From Bedellia somnulentella (lineage: Eukaryota > Arthropoda > Insecta > Lepidoptera > Bedelliidae), in assembly GCA_963576735.1 (NCBI GenBank), contig OY755186.1:12635970-12699969 (forward strand): DNA of 64,000 nt. Direction: 5' to 3'. Shown in pieces: positions 35,801 to 50,800 of this stretch; the first letter of the stretch is position 1, and every line of letters begins with the position of its first letter. The position numbers and the translations under genes are program-made. The notes below the pieces were generated by a model. It was not told where the DNA came from and ran no database searches. It saw nothing but the letters and a program-made list of their open reading frames with translations.

Positions 35801-38800
35801 AAGGTGTTAAAATAAAGGTTGTTGGTGATGGGTCTCCAACCGCATCGCCCAAAAATCCCTTAAAAGCTCCAATACCGTTAGTCACCTCTTACGTTCACCC
35901 ACCGGAAGAAATGGGGTAGTGCTCTTACTTTTATATTTATTAGTACTTATTTATATATAGTATAATAGTTACAGTAAGTTTATCGAGCGACATCTTGCTG
36001 GCGGTCAGCTGCTGGTACATGATGCCGATCTGGCGCCACACCTGCGTCATCTCCGACTCGATCTTGGAGCTCAGGTTGCCCAGCGCGTCCGAGTGGTTCT
36101 CCAGGATCACCGTTTGGATGTGCTCGAATCTAAACAGTTTTTTTGTACAAGCGTTAACAAGATGACTGAGTAAAAGGCGTAAAGGCGTTGCGGTAAAACG
36201 CTCAGCTTTAAACCCAAAAGGGGTCTCGTGTTCGATCCCCGTGGGGTATGATCACAAATTTAATGTGTAAGATCTAACCCAGTCTGGGAGGATATTGCAG
36301 ACTTGAATCACATGATAATTCGAAAATTAAGATAATTCCTTGCATCTGAGGTCATGTTAGGCCGTTGTCGGTAGCTAATTATCGTACTTATATTGTTGAT
36401 TGCTGTGTTTTTATTTTTAATTTATAATTATTTGGCACTGGGTGAAAAGCAGCGCTGCTAGTATTATTAGTAAGAATATCCTCAGCCAGCGACCATTAGT
36501 TTACTCTTGTCCAATTACCTGTCATTGATAGTCTTGTTCAAGTTCTTGCTCTCAAGCTTGATGAGGTCGCCGACTTCGACCAATATCTGATAGACGCCAT
36601 ACTCCACGCGTTTCTTGGTAGCCAACACGTTGTCCGCCGTCTGCAGCATCACGTTCTCGTTCTTCTGTAGGATTTGTACCTGCAAGAGCATGTTGTCAGT
36701 GTAGAATACTGGGTACACATATATCACTAGCTTGGAAGCTCAAAGGAAATGAGAAAAGTGTGAGAGTACTTTTATGTTAGATACTAAATCGGGGTTGTAC
36801 TCTTTAGTACAAGTGTCTTTACACATGTCTTTTCTCATGACATATGATTTTTTTTGTTTTTATCAAAGGTCATACTTGTATTAAAAGGGTTGTTAACGTT
36901 AAAAGAAAACATCGAGAAAAAACGTTAGATAAATGTGACTAAACTATGAACGTGACTAAAGTACAACAGGTAACTGGAGCTTGAATATCAACAATGATTA
37001 GACAGTTTTCATATGTAAAAAATAGGTAAAAAAACTTTTTAAGTTAAACGGTTTTATTATTAACATTAAAAACCTAAAAATAATAATAAAATAGATACAG
37101 TCGTGGGAATTATATACATATGCATAGACTAGACTAAAATAAAACCGTGGGGCACGTCAATTGTCTTCAATCGTCGATTAAAATGTTTGTTTTGTAATGT
37201 TACACTATAATTGGGCAGTTGTTCAACCGACAACGATGGACATGTGATAAATAGGGCAGAATGTGGAAACAAGCTAGCAAGCTCGATTATAAGCGAGTTT
37301 TAGGGTTTCATAGTGTTGAGCGAGTAGTACTTTTATCATATGTTTTGTCGATTAAAGACGAACTGCAAGCAGTAATCCGATTCATCGCCAGCCAGCAGTG
37401 TAAATTTCCAACGAGAAACTAGTAGAAACATCTCTTTTATTTACATGGAGTGTATGACTATTGGAATTTCCATGAGCAAAAAAATAGTAAGTAATTTCCT
37501 CACCGTCTGCGGGCCAACTGCCCAAGGACGAATTAAACGTTTCTTCTATCGCACATTAAGTCGATAATTTGTAGACAATTGACGTGCCCCACGGTTTTAT
37601 TTTAGTCTAGTCTATGCATATGTATATAATTCCCACGACTGTATCTATTTTATTATTATTTTTAGGTTTTTAGTACATTTATCTTAAACATTTCTCTGTA
37701 TGTTAATAATAAAACCGTTTAACTTAAAAAGTTTTTTTACCTATTTTTATTTTCTAGTTTTTAGTTTTTATTTCGCATTCTGTTTAATTCATATAGTGCT
37801 TCATTATTGCAAGGTGTCTTGCCCGTTAGTTTATTGCAGTCCAACTCCTCTATACGTAGTCCCTGCAAAGATCTGACTCTACTAAGAGCCACGTAGGCTT
37901 GACCTTCTTCAAACAGTTTCGCACCTAAGTATACGACTGCGTAATTCATAAGCATAAAGCATAAACGTTCACGCCGAATATCCCCGAAGGGGTTGGCAGA
38001 GGTACTAATACTTCTGAACATCACGTGACTTTGTCACCTGGTGTTCAGAGTACCCACGTTTTGCATGGACAGTGTACTCACGTGATAGGGGGCAGGCCTA
38101 TCGCCGTTTTGTACGAATACACTGTCACATGACTATGCACAACTCAGCCATGTGGGTTTCCTCACGATGTTTCCCTCACCGTTAGCAACCATGATAAATT
38201 AACCACACATATGACTTTAGAAAAGACAAATTGGTGTAGGCCCGTCCCAGGATTGGAACTCACGCCCTTCTGTTTTTCGGGCGGGTGTTCTACCCACTGG
38301 ACTATCATGTCGCTATCCACAGTGCTGCCCTGCATTTTATGTATTGTAGAAGATGATAGTATTAAAGGCAACATTCTTCTTTTCTAAATTTAAATTATTA
38401 TATGCCATTTAGTGGCTGCGCCCATCTAAAATATTGATTTGGTATAGTGCACTGTATGGCGACCATCTGAGATTTTAATTTTGCATAGTAAATTGTATTC
38501 TACTTGGTGAGACCTTTCATTTGATACCCATGTTGTTGGGATTGAAATAAAACCTAAGTTATCCGCCATTTTGTAGAGGCCGCCATCTTTGATTTTAATT
38601 TTATATAGTACATTGTATTCTACTGGTTGAGCACATTCATTTAATACCCATATTGATGGGATTGATAAAACCTACGTTATCCGCCATTTTGTAGCGGCCG
38701 CCATCTTGGATTTCATTTTTTTTAATAGTATATTGTATTCTGCTTGTTGAGCCCTTTCATTTGATACCCATATTGATGGGATAAATAAAACCTAAATTAT

Positions 38801-41800
38801 CCGCCATTTTGTAGCGGCGGCCATCTTGAATTTATAATGATAATGAATAAATATAATTGTATTGTCACCAAAATCCAAAGTGTATACAAAATTTCAGATT
38901 AATCGGTTGATAGGAAGAGGGTGAAATTTGAATTACTTAATTTGACCCAAGAATAAAGAAACAAACGGGGTGAGCTAAATAAAACCGTTTAAAAAAAGGA
39001 TCGATGCTGATGAGTTTACAACTAACAACCTGGGTCCCTAAGTTGAGGTCGAAATGGTAACTTACAACATTCTAGGCAGAAGAGTGTATTATGCTATCCT
39101 AAGTTCCCACACGCCTATTAATACAGAAACGTAAGACTATATTATACCATTTCTTTGTATTTAATCAGTCCAAATCCTAGAGGTGTATCTTAATGTTGCA
39201 ATTAGCAATGCCTTCTGTGACATAAACATTAATTATGTTAAAAACGTGAATTAAATAGGGTGGCGATACGCAGGTGCATATAAACCCACCGCAGAGACGC
39301 CATTTTGTTTCAAGTTATTTGGCGCCAATTTACCTCATTATGCAGCGCGGCGTAACTCCGGTTGATGTCGTTGTACACCTTCTCTCCCATGGTGTTGCTC
39401 TGTGTGAGACTGCGCTGGATGTCCTCGTTGGTGCTGACGAGGCGGTCGCTTAGTTCCCGAAGTTTTGTTGTCACCTTCTCCACCGCTGAATGTATGAGCA
39501 GATATAGTTATTTGATATTAATTATTTATGATGAGTAGCCATTTGCTATCGGATATATATAGGAGATCGGAGAAGATTTTGTTAAGAATATAATTCGTAA
39601 CCGTAAAGTTATTTAAAAAAAAAAAAAAAAAGTTATGTGTCAACGCATAGTCAATTCACTACTATTTTAAATGGCTTGAATTGTTTGTGGATCAACAGAT
39701 ACGGAAGAAGAGACTTCCTTCTTTGATAGGTTTAACAAAAGTATAATAAAATCGAAATCACATTTGTTAATTCCTGTTGTATTTCCCATGCAGCATTATT
39801 GCATCTTTTAACGAACCGAAAATTCATTTAAAACATGCATACTATCTGTCAACAAGTAACAGAAAAACCATAATTTAAAAAAATATCTTACATCTGTCAT
39901 CGCTCTCCCGAGCTTCCTCACTAGCGCTTTGCACAGCGGCCAGAGTTCGGTTGGCGGCGAGCTGCAGGTCGTGGAGCCGCGGCAGGTCCTTCCACAGACC
40001 TTCGGCATCCGACAGCAACTGCTGAATCTTCTTGATGTCTTGCTCTTGGCGTTCCATTACTGGAATGTGGCAAAGTATAGGTTTAAAAATAAAATAAAAA
40101 AAAATAAAAATCGTTCATTTACAAGAACAAGAGTATTTATAAAGATGTTAAGTAGTTACTTTATTATGTGCTTTGCCTGCTCTGCCATGAGGCGTGTAAA
40201 TATTTGAATCATTAGGCTAGAAATTTCACTCAAAAAACACTAATTAAAAAATAAAAATGTTACATATTGTCACATGCCAAGTATATGCCTACAAAATAAA
40301 AACAAACAAACAACAAATAATGTCAAAAATTCAATTTTAAAAAGATAATAATAATAACAATTTAAACAAAAAAGAAAGAATAAAATCAAATCACATGTCA
40401 CAAAATATCAAATCACATGTCACAAAATATAAAATCATAAACAATTAAATGTCACAATTATCAATAAAATCTTGGATAGAATAATAGCACTTCTCAATTA
40501 AATAATTAAACAGCTTCAATCTAAATTCTTTAAATGCCTTATCCTTTAAATTATCGCTAATGACATTGTATAATTTCACAGCCATGTAAGATGCATTGCG
40601 GTGACATATAGCCAAACCCTTTGTAAACGGGTACTCTAGTTGTAAGTTATGATGTCCACGTTGGGGCCTATTTGTTGGTGTTTTAAGCCTAAAAAGGGAC
40701 GGATTTTTGTGAACAAATATTAACATTTCATATATATACAGGGAAGGGAGTGGTAATATTCTTAACTTTTTGAATAACGGCACACAGCTATCGAGAAAAT
40801 CAGCGCCACACAATATTCTTATACTTTTTTTTTTATTTTAAACGCCCTATCGCTGTCTACAGAATTTCCCCACAGTATTATCCCGTAACGTAAAATAGAT
40901 GCTACATACCCGTAATAACATATTAAGGCTGCTTTGTCGGATACAACATACTTAATTCGATATAAGACGTAAAGGTATCTGTCAAGTTTATTGCATAGCT
41001 TTTCCACGTGTGCTTTCCAGTCAAGAAAAGGGTCCAAGTAAATCCTAAGAATCTTAAGAAATTGTTTATCGTAAAAGAGTTCTCGTATCATAAGTGGATT
41101 TAGTGAAGCGTTGATTCTGAAGCTTTGATTAGCCTTTGTTACGATTATAGCAGTGAGTGTATGGATGTATATGTAAATTGCTTTCCAGATTTGGTTAATG
41201 CCAGGTTTATGGATTGTAGAGTAAATCAAATATAATTTAGATTTTTCTTGGAATGTATCACCCTGAGGATCTGGCTACTTCTTTTTGGGATTTATAGCTG
41301 TGAGCATTATAGATGTATCGAAAGAATCTCATCCTAATTTATAAATAAAACTAAAATCAAAAAATATATCTTAATTTTTTTTTTCTAAAGTTTACCTTCA
41401 CTCATCTTATTATGCCAAGCCTCATCAGCGATGGCCACTTCATTGAGAGGCACAAAGTCAGTTGGCACACGACTACTGTTACCATTGTACTCGTTCAACT
41501 TCAGCTCGTACTTGTTCAGTAGTTTCTCCGCCTCAGAAATGTGTTTCTCAAGTGGGTTGCCGTCCGAACCCACTTCTAAGCACATGGCGCGCAGAGAATC
41601 CTATAGTGAACGCGAAACACTTGAATTAATATATTTTAACGTTAACTGTGTACTATTTTTGTGTGTACTATGAGGAAATCTATAGAAGAATCAGCGTTAC
41701 TGCTACAAAAAATAAGATATCGTAGTTGGGTGGAGCGCAGTTCACGTGTTAAGAGTTTAAATAAAATTAAGTGGACAGCAAGTACTGGTACTACTACTGT

Positions 41801-44800
41801 ACTAGTAAGTGCTACTAATACTGGTAAGTATAGAGTGCGTAGGTTTCGGCACAGAAAGACAAATTAGTTTAGTACTCTAATATAAATTTTAGGATACCTA
41901 TTGGATCACTTTAATGTCTTTCAAGTATTGTAACAAACATGCTACATCAAGAACATAGTTTACCACTTACTTTGCTCAACGCAGTTTTTAGGATATTGAT
42001 GTCCAGCTGGACGGAATCCAGTTTAGCTTCGATCCTCTGGTTGTCGGTAGGCAGGTTGGTGCTGACCGAGCCAGGCCTCACTCCGCCTGGCATGTTCTCT
42101 ATCAACGCCTGCAGTGACTGCTGGATGTGGTCAAGTGCGTCGTTGGTTTTCTTCTGTGTTATCTTCTCGCGTTCTTCTTTCTGTAAATATATTTTTATAA
42201 TTAATAAAAAGAGGTGGGATTTGAATAGCTTTTTTAGAAGACTTTTAAATAATAAAGAATGATTGGCAGTTAAATCAAAGTAATTACAACTTTTTGTGTA
42301 GTACGATTTAAGTACGGGTTAATAAAAACCCAGGACTAAAATCCACGTTATCGTATAATACAGCGGAGATCGACCCCGCATCAGCCTGGCGTTAAATGTT
42401 TACAACGTTCAATGTATACCATAGTTTAAGAGGGAGAGGATGCAAAAAAATGCAACAAGCTGAAGAGTTTGTTCTTGAAATGGAAAGTGATTAACATACA
42501 CTACAAGACAAAATGAGAATCTAGTTACGTTTACAATTTGAATGTAGGAATTAGTTGATTACACTCTAGTAGTCATCTATGAAAAAAAAAACATTTCGTA
42601 TAGTTGCTCGTGATTCTGTTCTGGTCCCTACGTTGACTTTTGGTAGCGGTAAACGCAAACAGCAACAGAAGCAGGGATATTATATAATTCTAGCAAGCGT
42701 TGCTAGAATCTCACGACAATATTTAATCTATGTTTTGAAAGCAATAAAATATCCATTGTTGTAAAAATTATCCCAAGCACACAAGGCGTTTGTAAACATG
42801 GCTGACTCCTTATTATCTGTTTGATTTTTATAGACATAAACATTTTCAAAGCAGTTATGGAATTCTTGTAAATTATAAACCAATGCCCATAAAGCTCGAG
42901 GGTTAGTAATAATAGAAATCTCAGAACACTAACACCGTCTGGAGCCGCAGTCATAACATTTCTCCATCAATTAGTGTTTAATTGTTTCAGTATCAACATC
43001 TATTGTGACATAATTTCTTGTATTTCAGTAACTCATTTTAATTTATACCAAGTCGGCTTCCTCGGCGCTCCTTTCCTAAAATAAAGTCAGAATTTCCACT
43101 GGTAATTCAAGAAGCTGTGGCATTTCTTACTTGGCAGTTGGCAGACCGCTATATAGGTCGAACATTATGAATTTACTAAAACAACTCAATTTAGACGAAG
43201 TACTGTGTTAAGGATGAAAGTGGCGCAGAATTGCGACATTAGTTACGTTATGGCTCACATCATATTATGAGTTACTCCGTGGTATTATTGCGTCCAATCA
43301 AAGCACCAGCAAATGTGATATGCCATTCATTTAAATAACAATTCTCTTTATATTTACTGCTACTAAGCGCTATTAAAGATGTTAAAAATCAATTTAAGGT
43401 GAACGTTCGGACTGAAAAGAATAAATGAGCATGTATGAGAAGGATAGTGAGTGTGAGACAGGCAAGAGGAATTTGTCTAGATCGCAAATTGGGAATCGAT
43501 TGTCTCTGCCTATTCCAATGGGAATACCAGGCTTGAGTATAATTAAGTAAGTAAACTAGGTGGGCATAAATGCTTTACGATGCTAAATTGAAGCGAAGTT
43601 ACGAGTTTTGCTTACAGTTGTTTCCCAAAGACTTACATGGGAAACTTTTAGAGGTGATTATACCAAAATTGTAAATTTTTTAGTACTCGATGCTTATGAT
43701 CATCATGCAAAGTTTAGTGGAGATCGGTCCAGCCGTTTAGAAGGAGTGATGTCTCAAGCGGAATACAAAAGTCGGGGGTAAATGGAGCGCGTGCGAGTTG
43801 TGTTTACACTCGTTTCCCATAGACTAACCCGGGAACCTTTCAAGGGTGATTATTCCTCAATGGTAACATCTATCTAAATTTTCATTAAAACCTTGTCCTT
43901 GATGTCTTAAACCATAATATAAAATTTGTCTGTGATCGGACCGTTTAGGAGGAGTTCTGTGACAAGCCTAATACAAAAGTCGAGGGTAAACGAAGCTACG
44001 TTCCAAAAAACAGAAGTCCAATGGATTGTAAAGTAGTTGTAAAATAAGTGTTTGAAAGGATAAATTATTATTATAAGAATTATTCAAGTTCATATCTATA
44101 AGGCTGATTGGTAGAGTTATGTATTATGTACTGTATAACCTCGCAAAAAAGTTGCAGAATGCTAGATCGAAACGTCTTAAAGCTTTTAACCAGAAGAAGC
44201 CATTTTTAAAGAGTTACCCGTAACATTTTAAATTAAAACAACCCACCTGTAAAAGAATAGTCTCGACATTAGACAGTCTCTCATCCAGTCGAGATATCAT
44301 TCCCTTGAGCGGTTCCAGCGTGCGGTGCCTCTTGTCCAATCCAGCCAGCCCCTTCTTCAGCTGCTCCCCCAGCGCCTTCTCGCGGTACTCGTGCCGTTCC
44401 AGCTTGTCCTCCGACGTGCGGAACATGTGGACCAGTGAGAGCATCGCGTCGCGGATGTCTTCGTGCCTGGGAAATTTGTTTTATTATTTTCTTATATTAA
44501 AAAAAATACATTTAAAAAATAAATTTCAACAAAGCTAAAAAAATAGACTTTATATGCATTGTTTGGATGATTGAAAAAAAAATCATTATTTTATAGTGTT
44601 TTAGTCTTGATAGGAATAACGTAAAGGCATTTTAAGTATACCATTGGTTATTTTTCTTAAATAATTAATAACAAAACATCCTTGATAGCAATTGTGTGTT
44701 CACCGCTTGTTATGCAGGAGATATACTTTCCAATCCTGAGTCGTGCCTACAATAATTTGTGGTTACAAACGGTGTGCGAAAACATCGTAAGGAAACTCAC

Positions 44801-47800
44801 ATAGCTGAATTATACCGAGTCATGTGACAGTGTATTCCAATAAAGAGGCGGTTTGCCTCCTATCATATGAATGCATTGCCCAAGAAAAACGTACTCGACG
44901 ACGATCGTAACGATATACTCAAAAAACCAGGTGATAAAAATGCCATGTGATATTCGGAAGTATTCCTACCTTTGCCACTTCGTGAGCGGTGAGTTGCCCA
45001 TAACTGCGACTTTAAGAGGTGTTTAGTTGCTGCTAGATCATTATATTTAATATTACTAAAGTTTTTGTAGATTTGTTCACATTGTACCTTATTTAAAGTC
45101 TCGTATAGGGGGGAGAGGATATGTAAAGATTCGCCTAATATGCCCAGATCCTATGTAACTATACCCATACATCGCCAACAATCACTTTCTTAACTCAGTT
45201 ATATATAGCTTGGTCCAAAATGCAAGAATCGTTATAGAACTACATTAACCCATTGACAGATCGACTTATTTCATAAATAAACATGCACAAAGTAACTGGT
45301 TAGGTCGATTGACCTGCCGCCACCGCCGTCACGATCGTCTGATCAATAATAGCTCAATATAATGAATGGTTTCGGGAGAGCACTCTACTTGAAAACTGAA
45401 CATTAATAGAGCGGCTGATCAAGTGAACTAGATAGAGAGAGTCGTGTATTAGGCTCGCATTATGGAAACGATACGAACGAGAACAATTGTAGCGGAGTAA
45501 TGTTAAATTATTACGAGTAGATACGTTCAATTAATTCCGAAAGAATTACCACATTGTAAAATCAGGGTAAACCTCTTGGGTTTTGGCAAAGCGAAACCCC
45601 TGGTCTAGTCAAAGCCTCTTTGTTAACGTTAATGTTATTTATTTGGCTAAAATTAATATTTAACCAAGTTAAAGAACTAGCTGTATAGTGTTGGGCTAGA
45701 GTTTTTTTTTGGCTTTGGCTAACCCATTTCTTCTCTTGGGTGTCGATTTAGCGTTTTGGGGCTTTTAAGTGGAACATATGAACTGTAGACCCATCACAGA
45801 TTCTCCCCATTCAAGTAATGGTACGCATGTATCGAAGTAATAATTGGTGTAGTGCTCTATGACAGCGCCTTTTTTTAATCAGGATTGAATCTAGGTTCGC
45901 TTAAACTAGCTGGATTCTTATTTATGAGTAACCTTCTTATAATTTTATTTAAACCCTAATTAATGACTTAGAAGGTTGGAAGGTAGAAGCAAGGAGGATG
46001 AGGTGGGCATTACTATTACTATATGCCTACTAGAACCTCCAAATCTTCTATACTTATAATAAATCTGTAGAGGTCAATTCTGTACATGAAATATATTTTC
46101 AAAATAACTATCAGGTGGTGATTAGGGATCGATACTGATGCCAAAAATGCAATCAGTAAAATTTTTGTCTGTCTGTCTGTCTGTCGGTTTGTATGTTCCT
46201 TATGGAAACAAAAACTACTCGACGGATTTTAACGAAACTTGGTACAATTATTCTTCATACTCCTGCACAGGTTTTTGTATACTTTCCAGCAGAGTAGTAA
46301 AGGGGAATTTTGGGAAATTTTGGGAAAACGGGAGAAGTTACTCCATTTTTTAAGCTTCCGTCGCGTGTGCAGCCTTAATGGTTAAACTTACATAGAAATC
46401 ATGTATAACGGAAATAATCTTCACAAAATTATCTAAAAAAAAATCCTCAACAGTTTATGTCTATCTTTTACGGTTGACTCACAATAACCCGTGTAATTCC
46501 TGATAGCTTAGCAGTTCGGACCATTGTGATTATATTTGTTTACTCTTACGTTTGTAAACCTCTCACTCATCCCTAATTTAAAAAAAGGTAACATTATTAC
46601 CTATTCAATAAAAAAAGAATCATAGAAATCGGTAGACAAACACCGAAATTATACATAAAATAAGCCATCGCGCCCGTGTCCAAAACCAAATCTTTACTCA
46701 TTTACATATAACATACTAGATGGCGCCAGTAGTTGCATCCTATATAACGTAATGATTTATTTATTAATATATTATAGAAACCACAGATATTTAAAAAAAC
46801 AACGCTACCCGTGCGAAGCTGGGACGATACACTATAATAGAATATAGTTCTCAAGCCAGGATTGATTTTTACCAGTAACAGAACCATAAAGCGAAATTGC
46901 ATAATGATCAACAGTTAATGTATATAACTGTGATAAATGAAAATAATTATTTCATAAAAGATGTGTGTCACTTTAGCTGAATCCTATAAATATTTTTTAT
47001 CAATGGATTTACGATAAATACTTAATAATAAATATGTATATTTTTATTTATATTGTTGTTCCTCCGTGTACGGGTATAAAACACAATATAGCTATGGGGA
47101 AACGAACATCATCAAACTTTTATCAAGATGTACTGTACGTGACCAAGCACGAACTCAGAAAAATTATCTACAGTTATAAATGAAGAATTTATGTGAAATA
47201 TAAAAACTTATGTGAACTTGAAAACTTTTGGTATCTTTTAAAGTTATTTGGCTTAAAGTTAGTTACTTAAGGCTATTTGTACAGGCGATAGAAAAATATG
47301 GGTTATCATAGCTATACAATGTAGGAAGCTTAATCGGTAATTAAATTATGTTATACCCATAAGTTTTTTAACCATAAATTAGAATACTAAAAAAGTTGTA
47401 AAGTTGTCTGGAGCTGGCTTAGAATAGCACATAGCACACAGCCGTTTTCTAATCGCATTTGAAAATAAAAATAAACTTAATAAATAAAAGATTTTTTCTG
47501 TCTACACTAATCTCTTTGACACATATCCCTGTCCCAACATAAAACAAATAATTTTGTAGCATTATATTGCAATTCGTCATGTCACAGAACTTGGATAAAG
47601 GTGTTTTCTACTATAAAATACTCACGTAACATTTCGACAATGGACATCGTGTGAGGGCAGAAGGAGTAGAATCGCCACCAACCAGCACTGCCTCTGGGGA
47701 CAAAGCAGTGTTTAAATCAACTACCAGCAGTAATTCCAAGGCAGCCAATGATGTTCATGGTTGGAATATCTAATGCAAGAACCAATTTTAAGTTATTTAT

Positions 47801-50800
47801 AACATACATACATACATACATACATATACTCACGCCATTAATTCCCATTGGGGTAGGCAGAGACTATCGATCGCCACTTCATACGATCCTGACAAACCTC
47901 TCTAGCTTCGTTTACATCCATCAATCTTTTCATACATGCTCTTTTATTCTTCAAACTTCGGACGCCAGCCTTTTTGAGCACACTCTCAATTTGGTCCAAG
48001 TGTGTTCTCCGTGGTCGTCCTCTACTAACATTACCATCCACACTAGCTCTATAGATCCCTTTTACCAATTTTCTATCATCCATCCTCTCTATGTGCCCAA
48101 ACCATCTCAACATTCCTTTTTCTATCTTTCTTACAATATCATCTTTCACACCACACTTTTCACGAATAACACTATTTCTCACTCGGTCACACAATCTATT
48201 GTCTATCAATCTAACATTACAAATTTTTCTGAGGGACCTCATCTCTACTGCATTCACTCTGCTCTCATGCTTCTTCTGCCACACCCAACATTCGCTTCCA
48301 TACATAAGCGTAGGAACAAGAACAGCATCATGCACAGCCATTCGGGCCTTTTCAGACACCGATTGACTGATCATTAGGCTATTCATTGCTTCATTTACCG
48401 CATTACCCTTTTTCACTCTTCTTTCAATGTCTTCATCACATTTTCCATCCCTTGTAAACAAACTTCCCAGATATACAAACTCCTTCACCTGTTCCACATC
48501 CTTACCATCAATCGCAATCACGCATTCTGTCACATCTTCCTGTCTCTCAAAAACCATCGTTTTGGTCTTATCCACATTCACCCTCATTCCCTTTCTTACA
48601 AAAGACTCACATGCAATATTCGTCATCTCTTGCAACTCTTCTGCCGATGATGCAAGTAGCACTTGATCGTCAGCATACAAGAGGCATTTAATGATGAATC
48701 CACCCATTCTTAGTCCATAATCACTTTCACGCAACTCTGTCAAACAGTCATCCATGAACAAATTGAAGAGCCACGGAGAAGCTACACATCCCTGCCGGAC
48801 ACCCCTAGAGATTCCGAACCAGTCAGTGTTTTCCCCGTTTACTCTTACACATGCACTAGAATCCTCATAGAGTGATACCAATGCACGTATAAGTCGACTC
48901 CCCAAACCGAACTTGGATAACACCTCCCATAAACACTTTCTTACCACCCTATCATACGCCTTCTCTAAATCAATGAAGGAGCAATACACCTTTTGGTTCT
49001 TAGCTAAGAACTTTTCAGTGATGCTCCTTAGAGAGAAGATTTGATCCATACATCCCATTCCTTTTCTAAATCCCGCTTGCACATCCCATATTTTCTCATC
49101 AGTTTCATTCATCACTCTTTCAATCAGTACCTTAGCATACAATTTACCAACAATGCTGAGTAAGCTGATGCCGCGGTAGTTTTTAGCCTCTTGGTGTGAC
49201 CCCTTTCCTTTATATAAAGGCACAATCACCGCCTTGCACCAATCTCGTGGAACTTTGCCACTCGACCAGCATTTTTGGAAAAGGAAGTACAAACAAGAAG
49301 CCACCAACCCTTTACCAGCCCTCAGCATTTCGATAGTAATCCTATCATACCCTGCCGCCTTCCCTACTTTCATACTTTTCATTGCTTTCATTATTTCTTC
49401 CATACTAATCTCACTGTCACTGAAATCATCCATCTCTTCGTTCCAAACAACATTACTGTCGATCGGCGGAGAAATGGATGCATCCTCTTTTTCAAACAGT
49501 CCCTCAAAATAATTCTTCCATACCCGTTTCATGCTACTTTCATCCGTCGCCAATTCACCCTGTTCATCTCTTATTACACTCACTCTCGTGTTTTGGGAAA
49601 CTCCCTTTTCCTTCCGGATATACTTCCAGAATAACTTTTGGTTATTCCGGAAATTATCAGAAAGTTTCCTCTCACACCACTCTTGCAAATCCCGCTTTTT
49701 CTTTTCTATTTTCTTCTTCACCTCATTCTTAACTCTCTTATATTCATCTACACTTTTCTGCACTACATCGTGAGTTACACTCGCATTCATCCGTTTACTA
49801 GCTTTAATCGCTAGTAAATCTAACCACGCTTTCTTCTTATCTCTGACAAATAAAAGACGTGTGTTTCCTTCAATCATATATTATAGACTAAAATCCTAAA
49901 CTACCTTAACATATAAATATAAATCTAACTCTGACAACTACTAACGTACATTACACCTCCGCCCTTATTTACAAATACAACATGTTCACATGAACTTATT
50001 AACCTAAATAAAAACCTAATAAAAAGAAAAGAATAATTACAAACTAAAACAAAACAACTTAAATGACAAATTATATTTACAAAGAAAATAATAATTACAA
50101 ACTAAAACAAAACAACTTATGTACAACAAATAATATTTACACCTGAGCAGTATTGCTAAAACCATAACGATCAGGTGCTTTACGTTGCCGTAACGGGTAA
50201 CGACGTACATCCTGACTAGTATTTGTTTCCGAGTCAATCGGCACACTGGGCACACACATAGGATTTGGAGTCAAATCGACGATAGCGGTTTCGTTAGGTT
50301 CTGTGTTTGTTGCAGACGAATCCCTTACTCTACTCTCTTCCGAGATAATTAATCTATTTTCCCTCTCCGCACCACTGGTTATAGGAAAACTTAAAGGAAT
50401 TTGTGATAAATGTGATGACTGATTGACTAATTTATCACTTACAATAGAATTTGACTTAGGAACCCTTTCTCTTAATTGATCGATGTGCCGATGGATTTCC
50501 GTTCCCAAAGTAGTTGTCACGCTATAATCCGTACTACCTAGCTGTTTACTAATAGTACCTGCCGACCATTTGTCTGAACCCCTATAGTCACGATACCACA
50601 CCGCGTCCCCCGGCTCCAGTGCACGGTGCGCGCCCCCCGCATCCGCCTCCATGCGAGCCTGCCGCGACCTAACTCGCGCTTCGCGCTCAGGTTTAATGTT
50701 ATCTAACCGCATACGCAGCTTGCGACCTAATAAAATTTTAGCAGGACTTTCACCGGTTGTGGTATGCTCCGTATTTCTATAAGCTAACAAAAACCTACAT

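Noticed and set aside
42579..42764. Open frame containing ARDSVLVPTLTFGSGKR
   Set aside because: Resembles a tiny decayed piece of the LINE C-terminal region (VLVPTLMYGS); too short and broken to annotate.
47748..48377. 209-codon plus-strand open frame
   Set aside because: Opposite strand of the LINE reverse transcriptase region; no protein family match recognised.
49844..49877. N-terminal residues MIEGNTRLLFV of the long LINE open frame
   Set aside because: These codons come from the 3' LTR of the inserted element, not from the LINE.
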